64,000 nt of DNA from Rhodoferax sp. (GTDB taxonomy: Bacteria > Pseudomonadota > Gammaproteobacteria > Burkholderiales > Burkholderiaceae_C): NCBI GenBank assembly GCA_030645355.1, contig JAUSNJ010000118.1:1-64000 (forward strand), given 5' to 3'. The notes under the pieces are model-generated. The model had not been told where the DNA came from and ran no database searches. It was given only the letters and a program-made list of their open reading frames with translations. A program made the translations under genes and the position numbers. Shown here piece by piece: positions 10,073-18,861 of this stretch; position 1 is the first letter of the stretch, and every line of letters begins with the position of its first letter.

Positions 10073-11022
10073 CCAACCCCCAACAACACATTGACCAGCA
10101 GGCCGATCACGGCCAGCAGGAAAGCGGTGCCCAGAAACTCCGTCACGCGGAAGATGCGCATCTTGGCACTGACCGTCTCGATCATGGCCAGCGCCATGCC
10201 CCCAACGGCCAGCTTGAACACCAGCACCGGCAGCGCCAGCAGCAGGGCCAACGGCGCGTTGGCCTCCGCCACACCCCACGGAAAAAACAGCGCCAGCCCG
10301 ATGCAGGAATAGGCAAACAGTTTCAGGCTGGCCGCCCACTCCAGCAGCGCCAGGTGGCGCGCGGAATACTCCAGGATCAGGGCCTCGTGGATCATCGTCA
10401 ATTCGAGGTGGGTGTCCGGGTTGTCCACCGGCACCCGGGCGTTCTCGGCCAGCGACACCATGGTGAAGGCCACACCCGCGAGCAGCATGCTGGGGTAGAT
10501 CGCCAGTTCCCGGTGCGCGAGCGTCTCCACAATGACCGTCAGCGAAGTGGAACCCGTGATCATGGACGCGCAAAACAGCACCATCAACAACGCAGGTTCG
10601 GCCAGGAACCCCACCAGCATTTCACGGCGTGCGCCCAGGGTTCCAAACGCGGTCCCTACGTCCATGGCGGCCAGGGAGATGAAAACCCGCGCCAACGCGA
10701 ACAAGCCCACCAGGGCAATCGCATCGGCCGCAGGCGACAAGGGCAAATCCGTGGACAGGGTTGGAACAATGGCACCGGCCAGCAGCATGCAGCCGAAGAT
10801 GACATAGGGCGCCATGCGAAACAACTGCGACGCATGCTCAGCCACCAGCGATTCTTTTTGGAACAGCTTGTGCAGCATGCGGTAGGGCTGCAGCAGGCCG
10901 GGCCCGGATTTGTTCTGCAACCAGTGGCGCCACTGGTTGACCCACCCCGTCAACAGCGGCGCCAGCACCAGCGCCGTGACCAGCGCCAGCAGTTGTGACA
11001 GCACGCCCATGGCACTCATCAC
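10069..11022 (-). CDS. HyfC/NuoH-like membrane subunit
   Basis: LLQPYRMLHKLFQKESLVAEHASQLFRMAPY, VSLAENARVPVDNPDTHLELTMIHEALILEYSARHLALLEWA. Confidence 0.9.
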   Translation of the reverse strand: MMSAMGVLSQLLALVTALVLAPLLTGWVNQWRHWLQNKSGPGLLQPYRMLHKLFQKESLVAEHASQLFRMAPYVIFGCMLLAGAIVPTLSTDLPLSPAADAIALVGLFALARVFISLAAMDVGTAFGTLGARREMLVGFLAEPALLMVLFCASMITGSTSLTVIVETLAHRELAIYPSMLLAGVAFTMVSLAENARVPVDNPDTHLELTMIHEALILEYSARHLALLEWAASLKLFAYSCIGLALFFPWGVAEANAPLALLLALPVLVFKLAVGGMALAMIETVSAKMRIFRVTEFLGTAFLLAVIGLLVNVLLGVG

Positions 11023-13040
11023 TTGACCACCAGCAGAACAACAATCAGCGTCACAAAGCTGTACATCAGGTACACGGCAATGCGCCCCTGTTGCAGCAGG
11101 CCCACCAGCCGGGACACCTTTTCAACCAGCGATACCAGGGGCACATACAGCCAATGCCACAGGGGATCTTCCACCTCGACCCGATAGCTGGGCTTTGCAT
11201 CGAAGGCCGTTGGCAAGCGGCGGACCATGCGGAAGAAGGGTTCGAAGATCTGGCGGATAGGCTGGCCAAAGCCCTCGGCCGTGTCCTGCATGCGCGCCGT
11301 TTGCCAGGGGTGGCCACAATCCCACGGTGGCACCCGGCGCATGCGCCCGTGGTAGAGCTTGCGCACCAGCACAAAGGTCAGGCCAAAGCTGGCCAACACG
11401 CCGAGCAGAAAGATGGCCGGCGCGTAGCTGGCACGGTCTATGTGCACCGGCACCAGCAGCCAGCCACTGTCGGCCACGGTGTGGGCCAGCCCGCCGCGCA
11501 CCAGCAACTGGGTGACGGGCTCCATCAGCGCAATCATCTGGTTGGGAAACAACCCCAGCGCCACGCAGCCCGTCACCAGCCACAGCATGCCCAGACGTTC
11601 CCACATGCCGGCGTCGTGCGCTTGTGCAAGCTTTGCGTCACGCGGTTGGCCCAGGAAGATCACACCGAAATACTTGACCATGGTGTAGCCCCCCAGCGCC
11701 GCAATCAGCGCAATCATGGCGGCCATGACCGGCACCAGCATGTCCAGAAACGAACTGGGCAACCCGGTGGTGAACAGGAAACTCTGCAACAGCAGCCATT
11801 CGGCCACAAAACCACCAAACGGTGGCAGGCCAGCGCACGACAGCACGCCGATCAGCGTGGGCCACGCGACCCAGGGCATATAGCGCATCAGGCCACCGAG
11901 CTTGCCCAGGCCGCGCTCACCGGTGGCGTGCAACACCGCGCCGGTGCTGCAGAACAGCAGGCTCTTGAAGAAGGCGTGGCTGATCATGTGGTACAGAGCC
12001 GCCGTCAGCGCCAGCGCCGCCAGCGCCTGCATGCCATAGGCCGCAAACAGCATGGACAGCCCCATGCCGGCGCAGATCAGCCCAACGTTTTCAATCGATG
12101 AATAGGCCAGCAGGCGCTTCATATCGACCTGCACGGTGGAGAACACGACGCCAAACAAGGCGGTGGCCAGCCCGACGGCCATCAGCAACACGCCCCACCA
12201 CCAGATGCGGGTCTGCAGCAGGTCAAACCCCACCCGCAAAATGCCATACAACGCGATCTTCAGCATGACGCCGCTCATCAACGCCGAAAACGGCGAAGGC
12301 GCGGCCGGGTGTGCCTCCGGTAACCAGACATGCAGCGGCAGCAGCCCGGCCTTGGCGCCAAAGCCAAATACTGCCAGACAAAAGGCCACGGAACCCCAGA
12401 ACGGCGTCAGGTGCTGGGCCCGCATGTTGGCAAAGGTGTAGTCGCCCGTGTTGGCCTGTAACAGGCCGAAGCACAACAAGATGCCCAGCGCGCCAATGTG
12501 CGCCACCAGCATGTAGAGGTAGCCGGCGCGCCGGATCTCGGGAATCCGGTGGTTGGCCATGACCAGGAAGAAAGAGGAAAACGCCATGGTTTCCCAGACC
12601 ACCATGAATACATAGGCGTCATCGGCCAGCACTACCATGGCAATGCTGGCGAGAAACGCGTGGTATTCCAGACAGATCAGCCCCGGTGGGGTGCCCTCGC
12701 CCTTTCGGAAGTAACCGGCGGCAAAGGTGGAAACGCCGGCCGACACGCCACCAATCAGCAGCAGGAAGAAGGCCGAAAGGCTGTCCAGACGCAAATGAAA
12801 CGGCAGTTGGGGCAGCCCCAACGGCAAGACCGCAACCTCGGGCCCGGCAAAGGCGGCACTGAGCGCGACTGCCATCAACACGATGGAAAAAAAAGCACCT
12901 GCGGGAAACAACACCGTTGCGACCAGGCGGAACCGGCGCAATGCGACAACCCCGGCACAGCCAATCAGCAACCAGGCACAGACCACCACCAACACCCAAT
13001 CCAGGTGAAGCCAATCGCCGGGATGCGTGAAACTGTGCAT
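11019..13040 (-). CDS. HyfB/NuoL-like proton-translocating membrane subunit
   Basis: VVWETMAFSSFFLVMANHR, GFGAKAGLLPLHVWLPEAHPAAPSPFSALMSGVMLKIALYG, LLAYSSIENVGLI. Confidence 0.9.
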   Translation of the reverse strand: MHSFTHPGDWLHLDWVLVVVCAWLLIGCAGVVALRRFRLVATVLFPAGAFFSIVLMAVALSAAFAGPEVAVLPLGLPQLPFHLRLDSLSAFFLLLIGGVSAGVSTFAAGYFRKGEGTPPGLICLEYHAFLASIAMVVLADDAYVFMVVWETMAFSSFFLVMANHRIPEIRRAGYLYMLVAHIGALGILLCFGLLQANTGDYTFANMRAQHLTPFWGSVAFCLAVFGFGAKAGLLPLHVWLPEAHPAAPSPFSALMSGVMLKIALYGILRVGFDLLQTRIWWWGVLLMAVGLATALFGVVFSTVQVDMKRLLAYSSIENVGLICAGMGLSMLFAAYGMQALAALALTAALYHMISHAFFKSLLFCSTGAVLHATGERGLGKLGGLMRYMPWVAWPTLIGVLSCAGLPPFGGFVAEWLLLQSFLFTTGLPSSFLDMLVPVMAAMIALIAALGGYTMVKYFGVIFLGQPRDAKLAQAHDAGMWERLGMLWLVTGCVALGLFPNQMIALMEPVTQLLVRGGLAHTVADSGWLLVPVHIDRASYAPAIFLLGVLASFGLTFVLVRKLYHGRMRRVPPWDCGHPWQTARMQDTAEGFGQPIRQIFEPFFRMVRRLPTAFDAKPSYRVEVEDPLWHWLYVPLVSLVEKVSRLVGLLQQGRIAVYLMYSFVTLIVVLLVVK

Positions 13041-13072
13041 GGGTTGCCTGGACAGTCAGTGGGAGCAGGAGA

Positions 13073-13273
13073 TCACGGCGCGGCCTCCGGTGTCTCGGGC
13101 TCTGCGGCCAGTCCACTGGGGACAAACTCTGCCCCGTGCTGAACCAGGTAATCGCGAATCAAACGCCTGACGACTTGGGACGGTGTCAGGTCCTGCCGGG
13201 CACACAATGTCTCAAATGCCTTCTTCTTAGCGGGATCGACCAATACCGTCAGGCGTGCAGTTTTGAGTTCCAT
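13073..13273 (-). CDS. Small ribbon-helix-helix (CopG/Arc-like) DNA-binding protein
   Basis: MELKTARLTVLVDPAKKKAFETLCARQDLTPSQVVRRLIRDYLVQHG: beta strand plus two helices pattern. Confidence 0.65.
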   Translation of the reverse strand: MELKTARLTVLVDPAKKKAFETLCARQDLTPSQVVRRLIRDYLVQHGAEFVPSGLAAEPETPEAAP

Positions 13274-13281
13274 TGGGCTTC

Positions 13282-13406
13282 AATGTTAATTGGATTGTCA
13301 TTTTAGGCACGTAGCCCGCCATCACCACGCCGATTGCAACGTAAAATCACAAAAACATGATAATGTTATTGTCATAGTATTTAACTCAAAGACAAATTTA
13401 AGTTAA
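13282..13406. promoter_or_regulatory. AT-rich divergent regulatory region with inverted repeats
   Basis: AATGTTAATTGGATTGTCAT (13282-13301); ATGATAATGTTATTGTCAT imperfect IR (13357-13375); TTAACT-N14-AGTTAA (13381-13406). Confidence 0.45.
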
Positions 13407-13468
13407 CTGTCGAAATTGTCCAAATTCCATACAAGGTTTAGATACCTTGCGCAAAGAGAGCGGGACGC

Positions 13469-14254
13469 ATGACACAACCCGATAACCTGGCAGGCAGAGC
13501 CCACGCAAAACCTGTCATTTACGAAACGGCCACCAGCAAGTCGCTGTTCTTTTCGCTGAAGGATGTGCAAAGCCGCATGCACAGCCTGCGCCCCGATGAG
13601 TTGCAATTTGAATACACCAAAATCATGATGGGGTTTCTCCTGCACAACCCCGATCCCCGCAGCATTGCGATGGTGGGTCTGGGTGGCGGTTCACTGGCCA
13701 AGTTTTGCTACCGCTACCTGCCGCAGGCCGACATCACGGTCATCGAAATCAATCCCCATGTCATTGCGCACCGGGCCACGTTTGCAGTGCCGCCAGACGA
13801 CCACCGGTTCACGGTCCAGTTGGCAGACGCAGCCAAGTATCTGCGCGATACCAACGAAAAATTTGATGTCCTGCTGGCCGACGGATTCGATATTGAAGGC
13901 TTGCCTCCTGACCTGTGTTCGCGCCAGTTTTATGACGACTGCTATGCGGCACTGAACCCAAACGGCATGTTCGTGGCCAATCTGCATGGCTGCAACCTGC
14001 ACTACGAAATGATTCTGGACCGAGTCCAGGCAGGCTTCCACGGCTCTTTGTTGACGGTCAACGACCCGGGTGCCAGCAATCGGTTGGCCTTCGCGGTCAA
14101 GGACAATCCGAACGGGCTCACCAGCCTGGCCGGTGTGCGATGTCCACAGGGCTTTGATGACACCGCGTGGACTGAACTAAAGCCCAGCATGGCGCGGGTA
14201 TTTCTGGCGTCCAGAGCCCTGGCCCGCCATCTTGCAGAACCTGCACAGACTTAG
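13469..14254 (+). CDS. Spermidine-synthase-like protein (tandem paralog 1)
   Basis: IAMVGLGGGSLAKFCYRYLPQADITVIEINPHVIA...FDVLLADGFDIEG. Confidence 0.8.
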   Translation: MTQPDNLAGRAHAKPVIYETATSKSLFFSLKDVQSRMHSLRPDELQFEYTKIMMGFLLHNPDPRSIAMVGLGGGSLAKFCYRYLPQADITVIEINPHVIAHRATFAVPPDDHRFTVQLADAAKYLRDTNEKFDVLLADGFDIEGLPPDLCSRQFYDDCYAALNPNGMFVANLHGCNLHYEMILDRVQAGFHGSLLTVNDPGASNRLAFAVKDNPNGLTSLAGVRCPQGFDDTAWTELKPSMARVFLASRALARHLAEPAQT

Positions 14255-14277
14255 GTTTTTTTACCCCCACAAGACAT

Positions 14278-15009
14278 ATGAACAGCCCCCTGCATGAACC
14301 TGCGAGCCCCGTGCGCACCACGCACGCGCAGCCCTTTGTCTACGAAGACACCGACACCAAGGCCCTGCACTTCACGATCCACCAACAGCAAAGCCTGATG
14401 CGCATCAGTCGGCCCAACGCATTGCAGGTCGACTACACCCAGGTGATGATGGGGTTTCTGCTGCTCCATCGCCACCCGCAGCACATCGCGATGATTGGCC
14501 TGGGTGGCGGAAGTCTGGCCAAGTTCTGCCACCAGCATTTCCCGGAAACGCCCTTTACGGCCGTGGAAATCAACCCGCATGTCATCGCCATGCGGCGTGA
14601 ATTTCTGATACCCAACGACAACGACTACTTTCGTGTCATAGAAGCCGACGGCGCCGACTATGTCCGGAATGTTGCAGGCCAGATTGACGTCCTGTTGGTG
14701 GACGGATTTGACCACCAGGGGCAGCCCGCCCAACTGTGTTCCCTGCCGTTTTATGAGGCCTGCAAACAGGCCTTGACCCCTCAGGGTGTTCTGGTCGTCA
14801 ACCTGCACAACACCCACGCCTTGTATGAAGTCCTGGTTGCTCGCCTCAGCACGGTATTCGCTGGCAATATCGCGGAAGTTGTCACAAACGACGACGGCAA
14901 CGTCATCGTTTTTGCCAGCGATGGCGTGGAAATAGCGCCTGCTGTCTTGCAAACCGAGGTGCAAAAGTACTGTACAAACTGGCCCCGGTGGATCGCGCAG
15001 AATGCGTGA
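14278..15009 (+). CDS. Spermidine-synthase-like protein (tandem paralog 2)
   Basis: IAMIGLGGGSLAKFCHQHFPETPFTAVEINPHVIAMRREF...IDVLLVDGFDHQG. Confidence 0.8.
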   Translation: MNSPLHEPASPVRTTHAQPFVYEDTDTKALHFTIHQQQSLMRISRPNALQVDYTQVMMGFLLLHRHPQHIAMIGLGGGSLAKFCHQHFPETPFTAVEINPHVIAMRREFLIPNDNDYFRVIEADGADYVRNVAGQIDVLLVDGFDHQGQPAQLCSLPFYEACKQALTPQGVLVVNLHNTHALYEVLVARLSTVFAGNIAEVVTNDDGNVIVFASDGVEIAPAVLQTEVQKYCTNWPRWIAQNA

Positions 15010-15796
15010 CCTCATGGACCAGTTGTCCCATCCACGACCCGTGGTCTACGCGGATCGCGACCACGTTTCCATGCGCTTTCGGCAGGGAGAGTTGCAAAGC
15101 CTGATGTCGGTGCAACAGCCCACGCATCTGGTGGTGCCGTACACCCGAACCATGATGGGTTTTCTGTTGATGGTTCACAAGCCCGCCCACATCCTGATGA
15201 TTGGCCTGGGCGGCGGGTCGCTGGCCAAGTTCTGCTACCACCATCTGCCCGAAACCCGCATCACTGTCGTGGACATCAATCCACATGTCATCGCCATGCG
15301 CGGACACTTTCAGGTGCCCGATGACGACGCGCGGTTCTCAGTGGTCTGCGCTGATGGTGCTGATTTCGTGCGGGATACGCGCAAGACCTTTGATGTCATC
15401 CTTGTGGATGGCTTTGACGCAGACGGCCAATCCGCCCAATTGAGCAGCAAGGCCTTTTATGAAGACACATGCCGCGTGCTACGGCCAAAGGGCGTCATGG
15501 CGATCAACCTGGACAGCGACCACCCGGCCCATTCTGTGTTTCTGCAAAGAGTCCACACCACCTACCGTGGAAATATGTTTGTCATCTGTGTCCAGGAGCG
15601 CGCCAACCATGTCGTGTTTGCCACCAAGGGGCTGACCCTCTCTTCGAAAAACATGGACTTGGCTGCGGCACTGCAAGATTGCAGCCCGGTCGCACGGCTG
15701 CAGCTCCAGGCAGAGCTGGGGCGCATCTTCCAGCTGATCGATGACGGGAGCCGGTTTCCGCCCCTCGACGTTCGGGACATTGGCGAACTGGCCTAG
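15002..15796 (+). CDS. Spermidine-synthase-like protein (tandem paralog 3)
   Basis: ILMIGLGGGSLAKFCYHHLPETRITVVDINPHVIAMRGHF...FDVILVDGFDADG; overlaps paralog 2 by 8 bp. Confidence 0.8.
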   Translation: MRDLMDQLSHPRPVVYADRDHVSMRFRQGELQSLMSVQQPTHLVVPYTRTMMGFLLMVHKPAHILMIGLGGGSLAKFCYHHLPETRITVVDINPHVIAMRGHFQVPDDDARFSVVCADGADFVRDTRKTFDVILVDGFDADGQSAQLSSKAFYEDTCRVLRPKGVMAINLDSDHPAHSVFLQRVHTTYRGNMFVICVQERANHVVFATKGLTLSSKNMDLAAALQDCSPVARLQLQAELGRIFQLIDDGSRFPPLDVRDIGELA

Positions 15797-15841
15797 GCGG
15801 ACCCGGTAAAATGCGCCAAAGCGGCTCAACGAGGTTATTCC

Positions 15842-16048
15842 ATGAATTTATTCCGACGTCCGGACTACAAGTCCGATACCACCCAGTTCATTGAACAGCT
15901 CAAGAAGAATGAACCCAAGCTGGAAGCCCAGCAGCGCCAGGGTTTGAGCCTTCTGTGGAACAAGATCGTTGACCGGGACGCCTGGTTCGGCTACCGCAAG
16001 GCCCGGGTTGCCCAAAAACCCTACGTCTACCAGACCAACGACAAGTAA
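15842..16048 (+). CDS. DUF3460 family protein
   Basis: MNLFRRPDYKSDTTQFIEQLKKNEPKLEAQQRQGLSLLWNK. Confidence 0.8.
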   Translation: MNLFRRPDYKSDTTQFIEQLKKNEPKLEAQQRQGLSLLWNKIVDRDAWFGYRKARVAQKPYVYQTNDK

Positions 16049-16065
16049 GAGCCCATTGAACCTCT

Positions 16066-16107
16066 AGCCCTCGTCAAATCAGCACGAGAAGCTATTGTTT
16101 CGATAGC
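16066..16107 (+). repeat. 42-nt dispersed motif copy 3 (abuts scpA start)
   Basis: AGCCCTCGT-N16-GCTAT-tgtttcg-ATAGC. Confidence 0.85.
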
Positions 16108-16113
16108 AATTTG

Positions 16114-16971
16114 ATGACGCAACTCGCACCACCGGCGGACCCTGCCGATCCGGCGTTGGCCATTCTGCCCGCCATGCCCCAAGTGGTGGATCAGGTCGCA
16201 CTGGCGCGGCTCTATGGCGAGCCGCTATTTGCGATGCCACAGGATTTGTACATCCCGCCGGACGCGCTGGAGGTCTTTCTGGAGGCCTTCGAAGGCCCGC
16301 TGGACTTGCTGCTGTACCTGATCCGCAAACAGAATTTCAATATTCTGGACATCCCCATGCTCAGCGTGACCAAGCAGTACCTGGTCTATGTGGACCAGAT
16401 CCGCAAGCGCAACCTGGAGCTGGCGGCCGAATACCTGCTGATGGCGGCCATGCTGATCGAGATCAAGTCGCGCATGCTGTTGCCGCCCAAAAAGGTGGCC
16501 GAGGGACTGGAGGCCGAAGACCCGCGTGCCGAGCTGGTACGCCGCCTGATCGAGTACGAGCAGATGAAGCTGGCCGCCGCCCGCCTCAACGCCATCCCCC
16601 AGTTTGGTCGCGATTTCCTGAAGGCCGAAATCACTATCGAACAGTCCCTGGTGCCCCGCTTCCCCGATGTGCACCTGGTCGATCTGCAGGAGGCCTGGCG
16701 CGACATCCTGAAGCGTGCCAAGCTGGTCCAGCACCACAAGATCACCCGCGAAGAACTGTCGGTGCGCGAGCACATGGGCATGGTGCTCAAGCGGTTGCAG
16801 GGCCGTCGCTTTGTCGGTTTTGAGGACCTGTTTGACCCCGAGAGTGGTGCGCCCGTGCTCGTGGTCACCTTCATCGCGTTGCTGGAATTGGCAAAGGAAA
16901 CCCTGATCGAAATCACCCAGGCCGAGGCCTTTGCGCCTATCTACGTGCGGCTGGCGTACTCTCCCACGTAA
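16114..16971 (+). CDS. scpA: Segregation and condensation protein A
   Basis: VFLEAFEGPLDLLLYLIRKQNFNILDIPMLSVTKQYLVYV; TTG at 16111 is an alternative start. Confidence 0.92.
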   Translation: MTQLAPPADPADPALAILPAMPQVVDQVALARLYGEPLFAMPQDLYIPPDALEVFLEAFEGPLDLLLYLIRKQNFNILDIPMLSVTKQYLVYVDQIRKRNLELAAEYLLMAAMLIEIKSRMLLPPKKVAEGLEAEDPRAELVRRLIEYEQMKLAAARLNAIPQFGRDFLKAEITIEQSLVPRFPDVHLVDLQEAWRDILKRAKLVQHHKITREELSVREHMGMVLKRLQGRRFVGFEDLFDPESGAPVLVVTFIALLELAKETLIEITQAEAFAPIYVRLAYSPT

Positions 16972-17049
16972 ACAGCAGCACGTTGATCGCGATACGGTTA
17001 GTATTCGCCCGATCACGTCCCCAAACCGTCACCGGAACCCTCCTCCCCC

Positions 17050-17949
17050 ATGACACAACAACCTACCGACAGCAACGCAGCCGCGCTGCACGCCACGCCC
17101 TACGGCACCCTGCCCCCCGCATCCCCCATGCCCAGCCGCAAACCCATCAGCCTGCCGCGTCTGGCCGAGATGCGCACACGGGGCGAAAAGATCACCATGA
17201 TCACCGCCTACGACGCCACCTTTGCGGCGGTGGCAGATGCAGCGGGTATCGATAGCATCCTGGTCGGCGACTCGCTGGGCATGGTCTGCCAGGGCCTGCA
17301 CACAACCGTCGGTGTGTCTCTGGAGCACATGCGGTACCACACCGAAATGGTGTCGCGTGGCCTGCGCCGCGCCCAGGCCACGGCCTGGCTCATTGGTGAC
17401 CTGCCGTTTGGCTCCTACCAGGAGTCCAGAGAGCAAGCCATTCGCAGCGCCGGGGTCATCATGCAGGCCGGTGCCCACATGGTCAAACTCGAAGGCGGCG
17501 GCTGGACGACGGAGACCGTGCGCTTTTTGGTCGAACGCGGCATCCCGGTCTGTGCCCACCTGGGGCTGACACCCCAGACCGTGCACTCTCTGGGCGGCTA
17601 CCGCGTACAGGGCAAGACCCAGGTCAGCGCAGATTTGCTCAAGCGCCAGGCCCACGAGCTGCAAGATGCTGGCGCCAGCATGCTGGTGCTGGAGATGGTG
17701 CCGGCACCGCTGTCCAAGGAGCTCACCGACGAACTGGTGCACTGCGCCACCATCGGCATCGGCGCAGGCAAGGGAACCGCCGGCCAGGTGCTGGTGATGC
17801 ATGACATGCTGGGGCTCAACTTGGGCAAGAACCCGAAGTTTGTCCACAACTTCATGGAGGACGCCACCAGCATCCGCGGCGCCTTTGAAGCCTACGTGGC
17901 CGCAGTCAAAGGCGGCACCTTCCCCGACGACGCCCTGCACGCCTGGTGA
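17050..17949 (+). CDS. panB: 3-methyl-2-oxobutanoate hydroxymethyltransferase
   Basis: [44 protein letters not shown]. Confidence 0.96.
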   Translation: MTQQPTDSNAAALHATPYGTLPPASPMPSRKPISLPRLAEMRTRGEKITMITAYDATFAAVADAAGIDSILVGDSLGMVCQGLHTTVGVSLEHMRYHTEMVSRGLRRAQATAWLIGDLPFGSYQESREQAIRSAGVIMQAGAHMVKLEGGGWTTETVRFLVERGIPVCAHLGLTPQTVHSLGGYRVQGKTQVSADLLKRQAHELQDAGASMLVLEMVPAPLSKELTDELVHCATIGIGAGKGTAGQVLVMHDMLGLNLGKNPKFVHNFMEDATSIRGAFEAYVAAVKGGTFPDDALHAW

Positions 17950-17956
17950 CTTGCCT

Positions 17957-18793
17957 ATGAAACTCGTTCACACCCTCTCCGACCTGCGCGACCACCTCAG
18001 CGCTTTTCGCCACCCCGCCGTGGTGCCCACCATGGGCAATCTGCACGCTGGCCACCTGGCGCTGGTGCGCCAGGCCAAGCCGCTGGGCGACATCACGGTG
18101 TCCACCATCTTTGTGAACCGGCTGCAGTTTGCGCCGCACGAAGACTTCGACACCTACCCGCGCACGCTGGACGCCGATTGCCAGCAGCTGGAGGCCGCCG
18201 GTTGCGACCTGGTATTTGCGCCGCTGGAAGCCGAGATGTACCCGCAGCCGCAGACCTTCAAGGTGCACCCGCCGGGCGAGCTGGCCGACATTCTGGAAGG
18301 CCACTTCCGCCCCGGCTTTTTCATCGGTGTCTGTACCGTGGTGTTGAAGCTGCTGTCCTGCACGCAGGCCCGCACGGCGCTGTTTGGCAAGAAGGACTAC
18401 CAGCAACTCATGGTGATCCGCAACATGGTCAAGCAATTTGCCATGCCGGTGAACATCGTGGGCGGTGAAACCCAGCGCAGTGACGATGGCTTGGCCTTGT
18501 CTTCGCGCAACGGCTACCTCAGCCCCGCTGAACGGCAACAGGCCGTGCAGCTGTCGGCAACCCTGAAGACCGTGGCCCAGGCGCTGCGAGCCAACCCCGC
18601 ACTGGACGCCGCGGGCATCAGCCGCCTGGAATCCCAGGCCATGCAAACCCTGAGCAACTTCGGCTGGCGGCCCGACTACGTGGCGGTGCGGCGCCAGGCG
18701 GATCTGCAGGCCGCCCACGCGGGTGACGCCATGGTGGTGCTGGCCGCAGCGCGGTTGGGCGCAACCCGGCTGATTGACAACCTGGAAGTTTGA
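17957..18793 (+). CDS. panC: Pantoate--beta-alanine ligase
   Basis: [59 protein letters not shown]. Confidence 0.96.
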   Translation: MKLVHTLSDLRDHLSAFRHPAVVPTMGNLHAGHLALVRQAKPLGDITVSTIFVNRLQFAPHEDFDTYPRTLDADCQQLEAAGCDLVFAPLEAEMYPQPQTFKVHPPGELADILEGHFRPGFFIGVCTVVLKLLSCTQARTALFGKKDYQQLMVIRNMVKQFAMPVNIVGGETQRSDDGLALSSRNGYLSPAERQQAVQLSATLKTVAQALRANPALDAAGISRLESQAMQTLSNFGWRPDYVAVRRQADLQAAHAGDAMVVLAAARLGATRLIDNLEV

Positions 18794-18796
18794 ATT

Positions 18797-18838
18797 GCTA
18801 TTGTTTGTATAGCCATAGATGCTTATTTCACGAGGGCT
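18797..18838 (-). repeat. 42-nt dispersed motif copy 4 (between convergent genes, 4 nt after panC stop)
   Basis: Minus strand AGCCCTCGT-N16-GCTAT-acaaaca-ATAGC. Confidence 0.85.
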
Positions 18839-18861
18839 AGAGGCCTATTTTGACCCTCGCA

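Noticed and set aside
5713-13040. Annotating the operon as a functional NiFe hydrogenase/formate hydrogenlyase
   Set aside because: Both NiFe CxxC motifs are missing in the large subunit and no maturation genes are present here.
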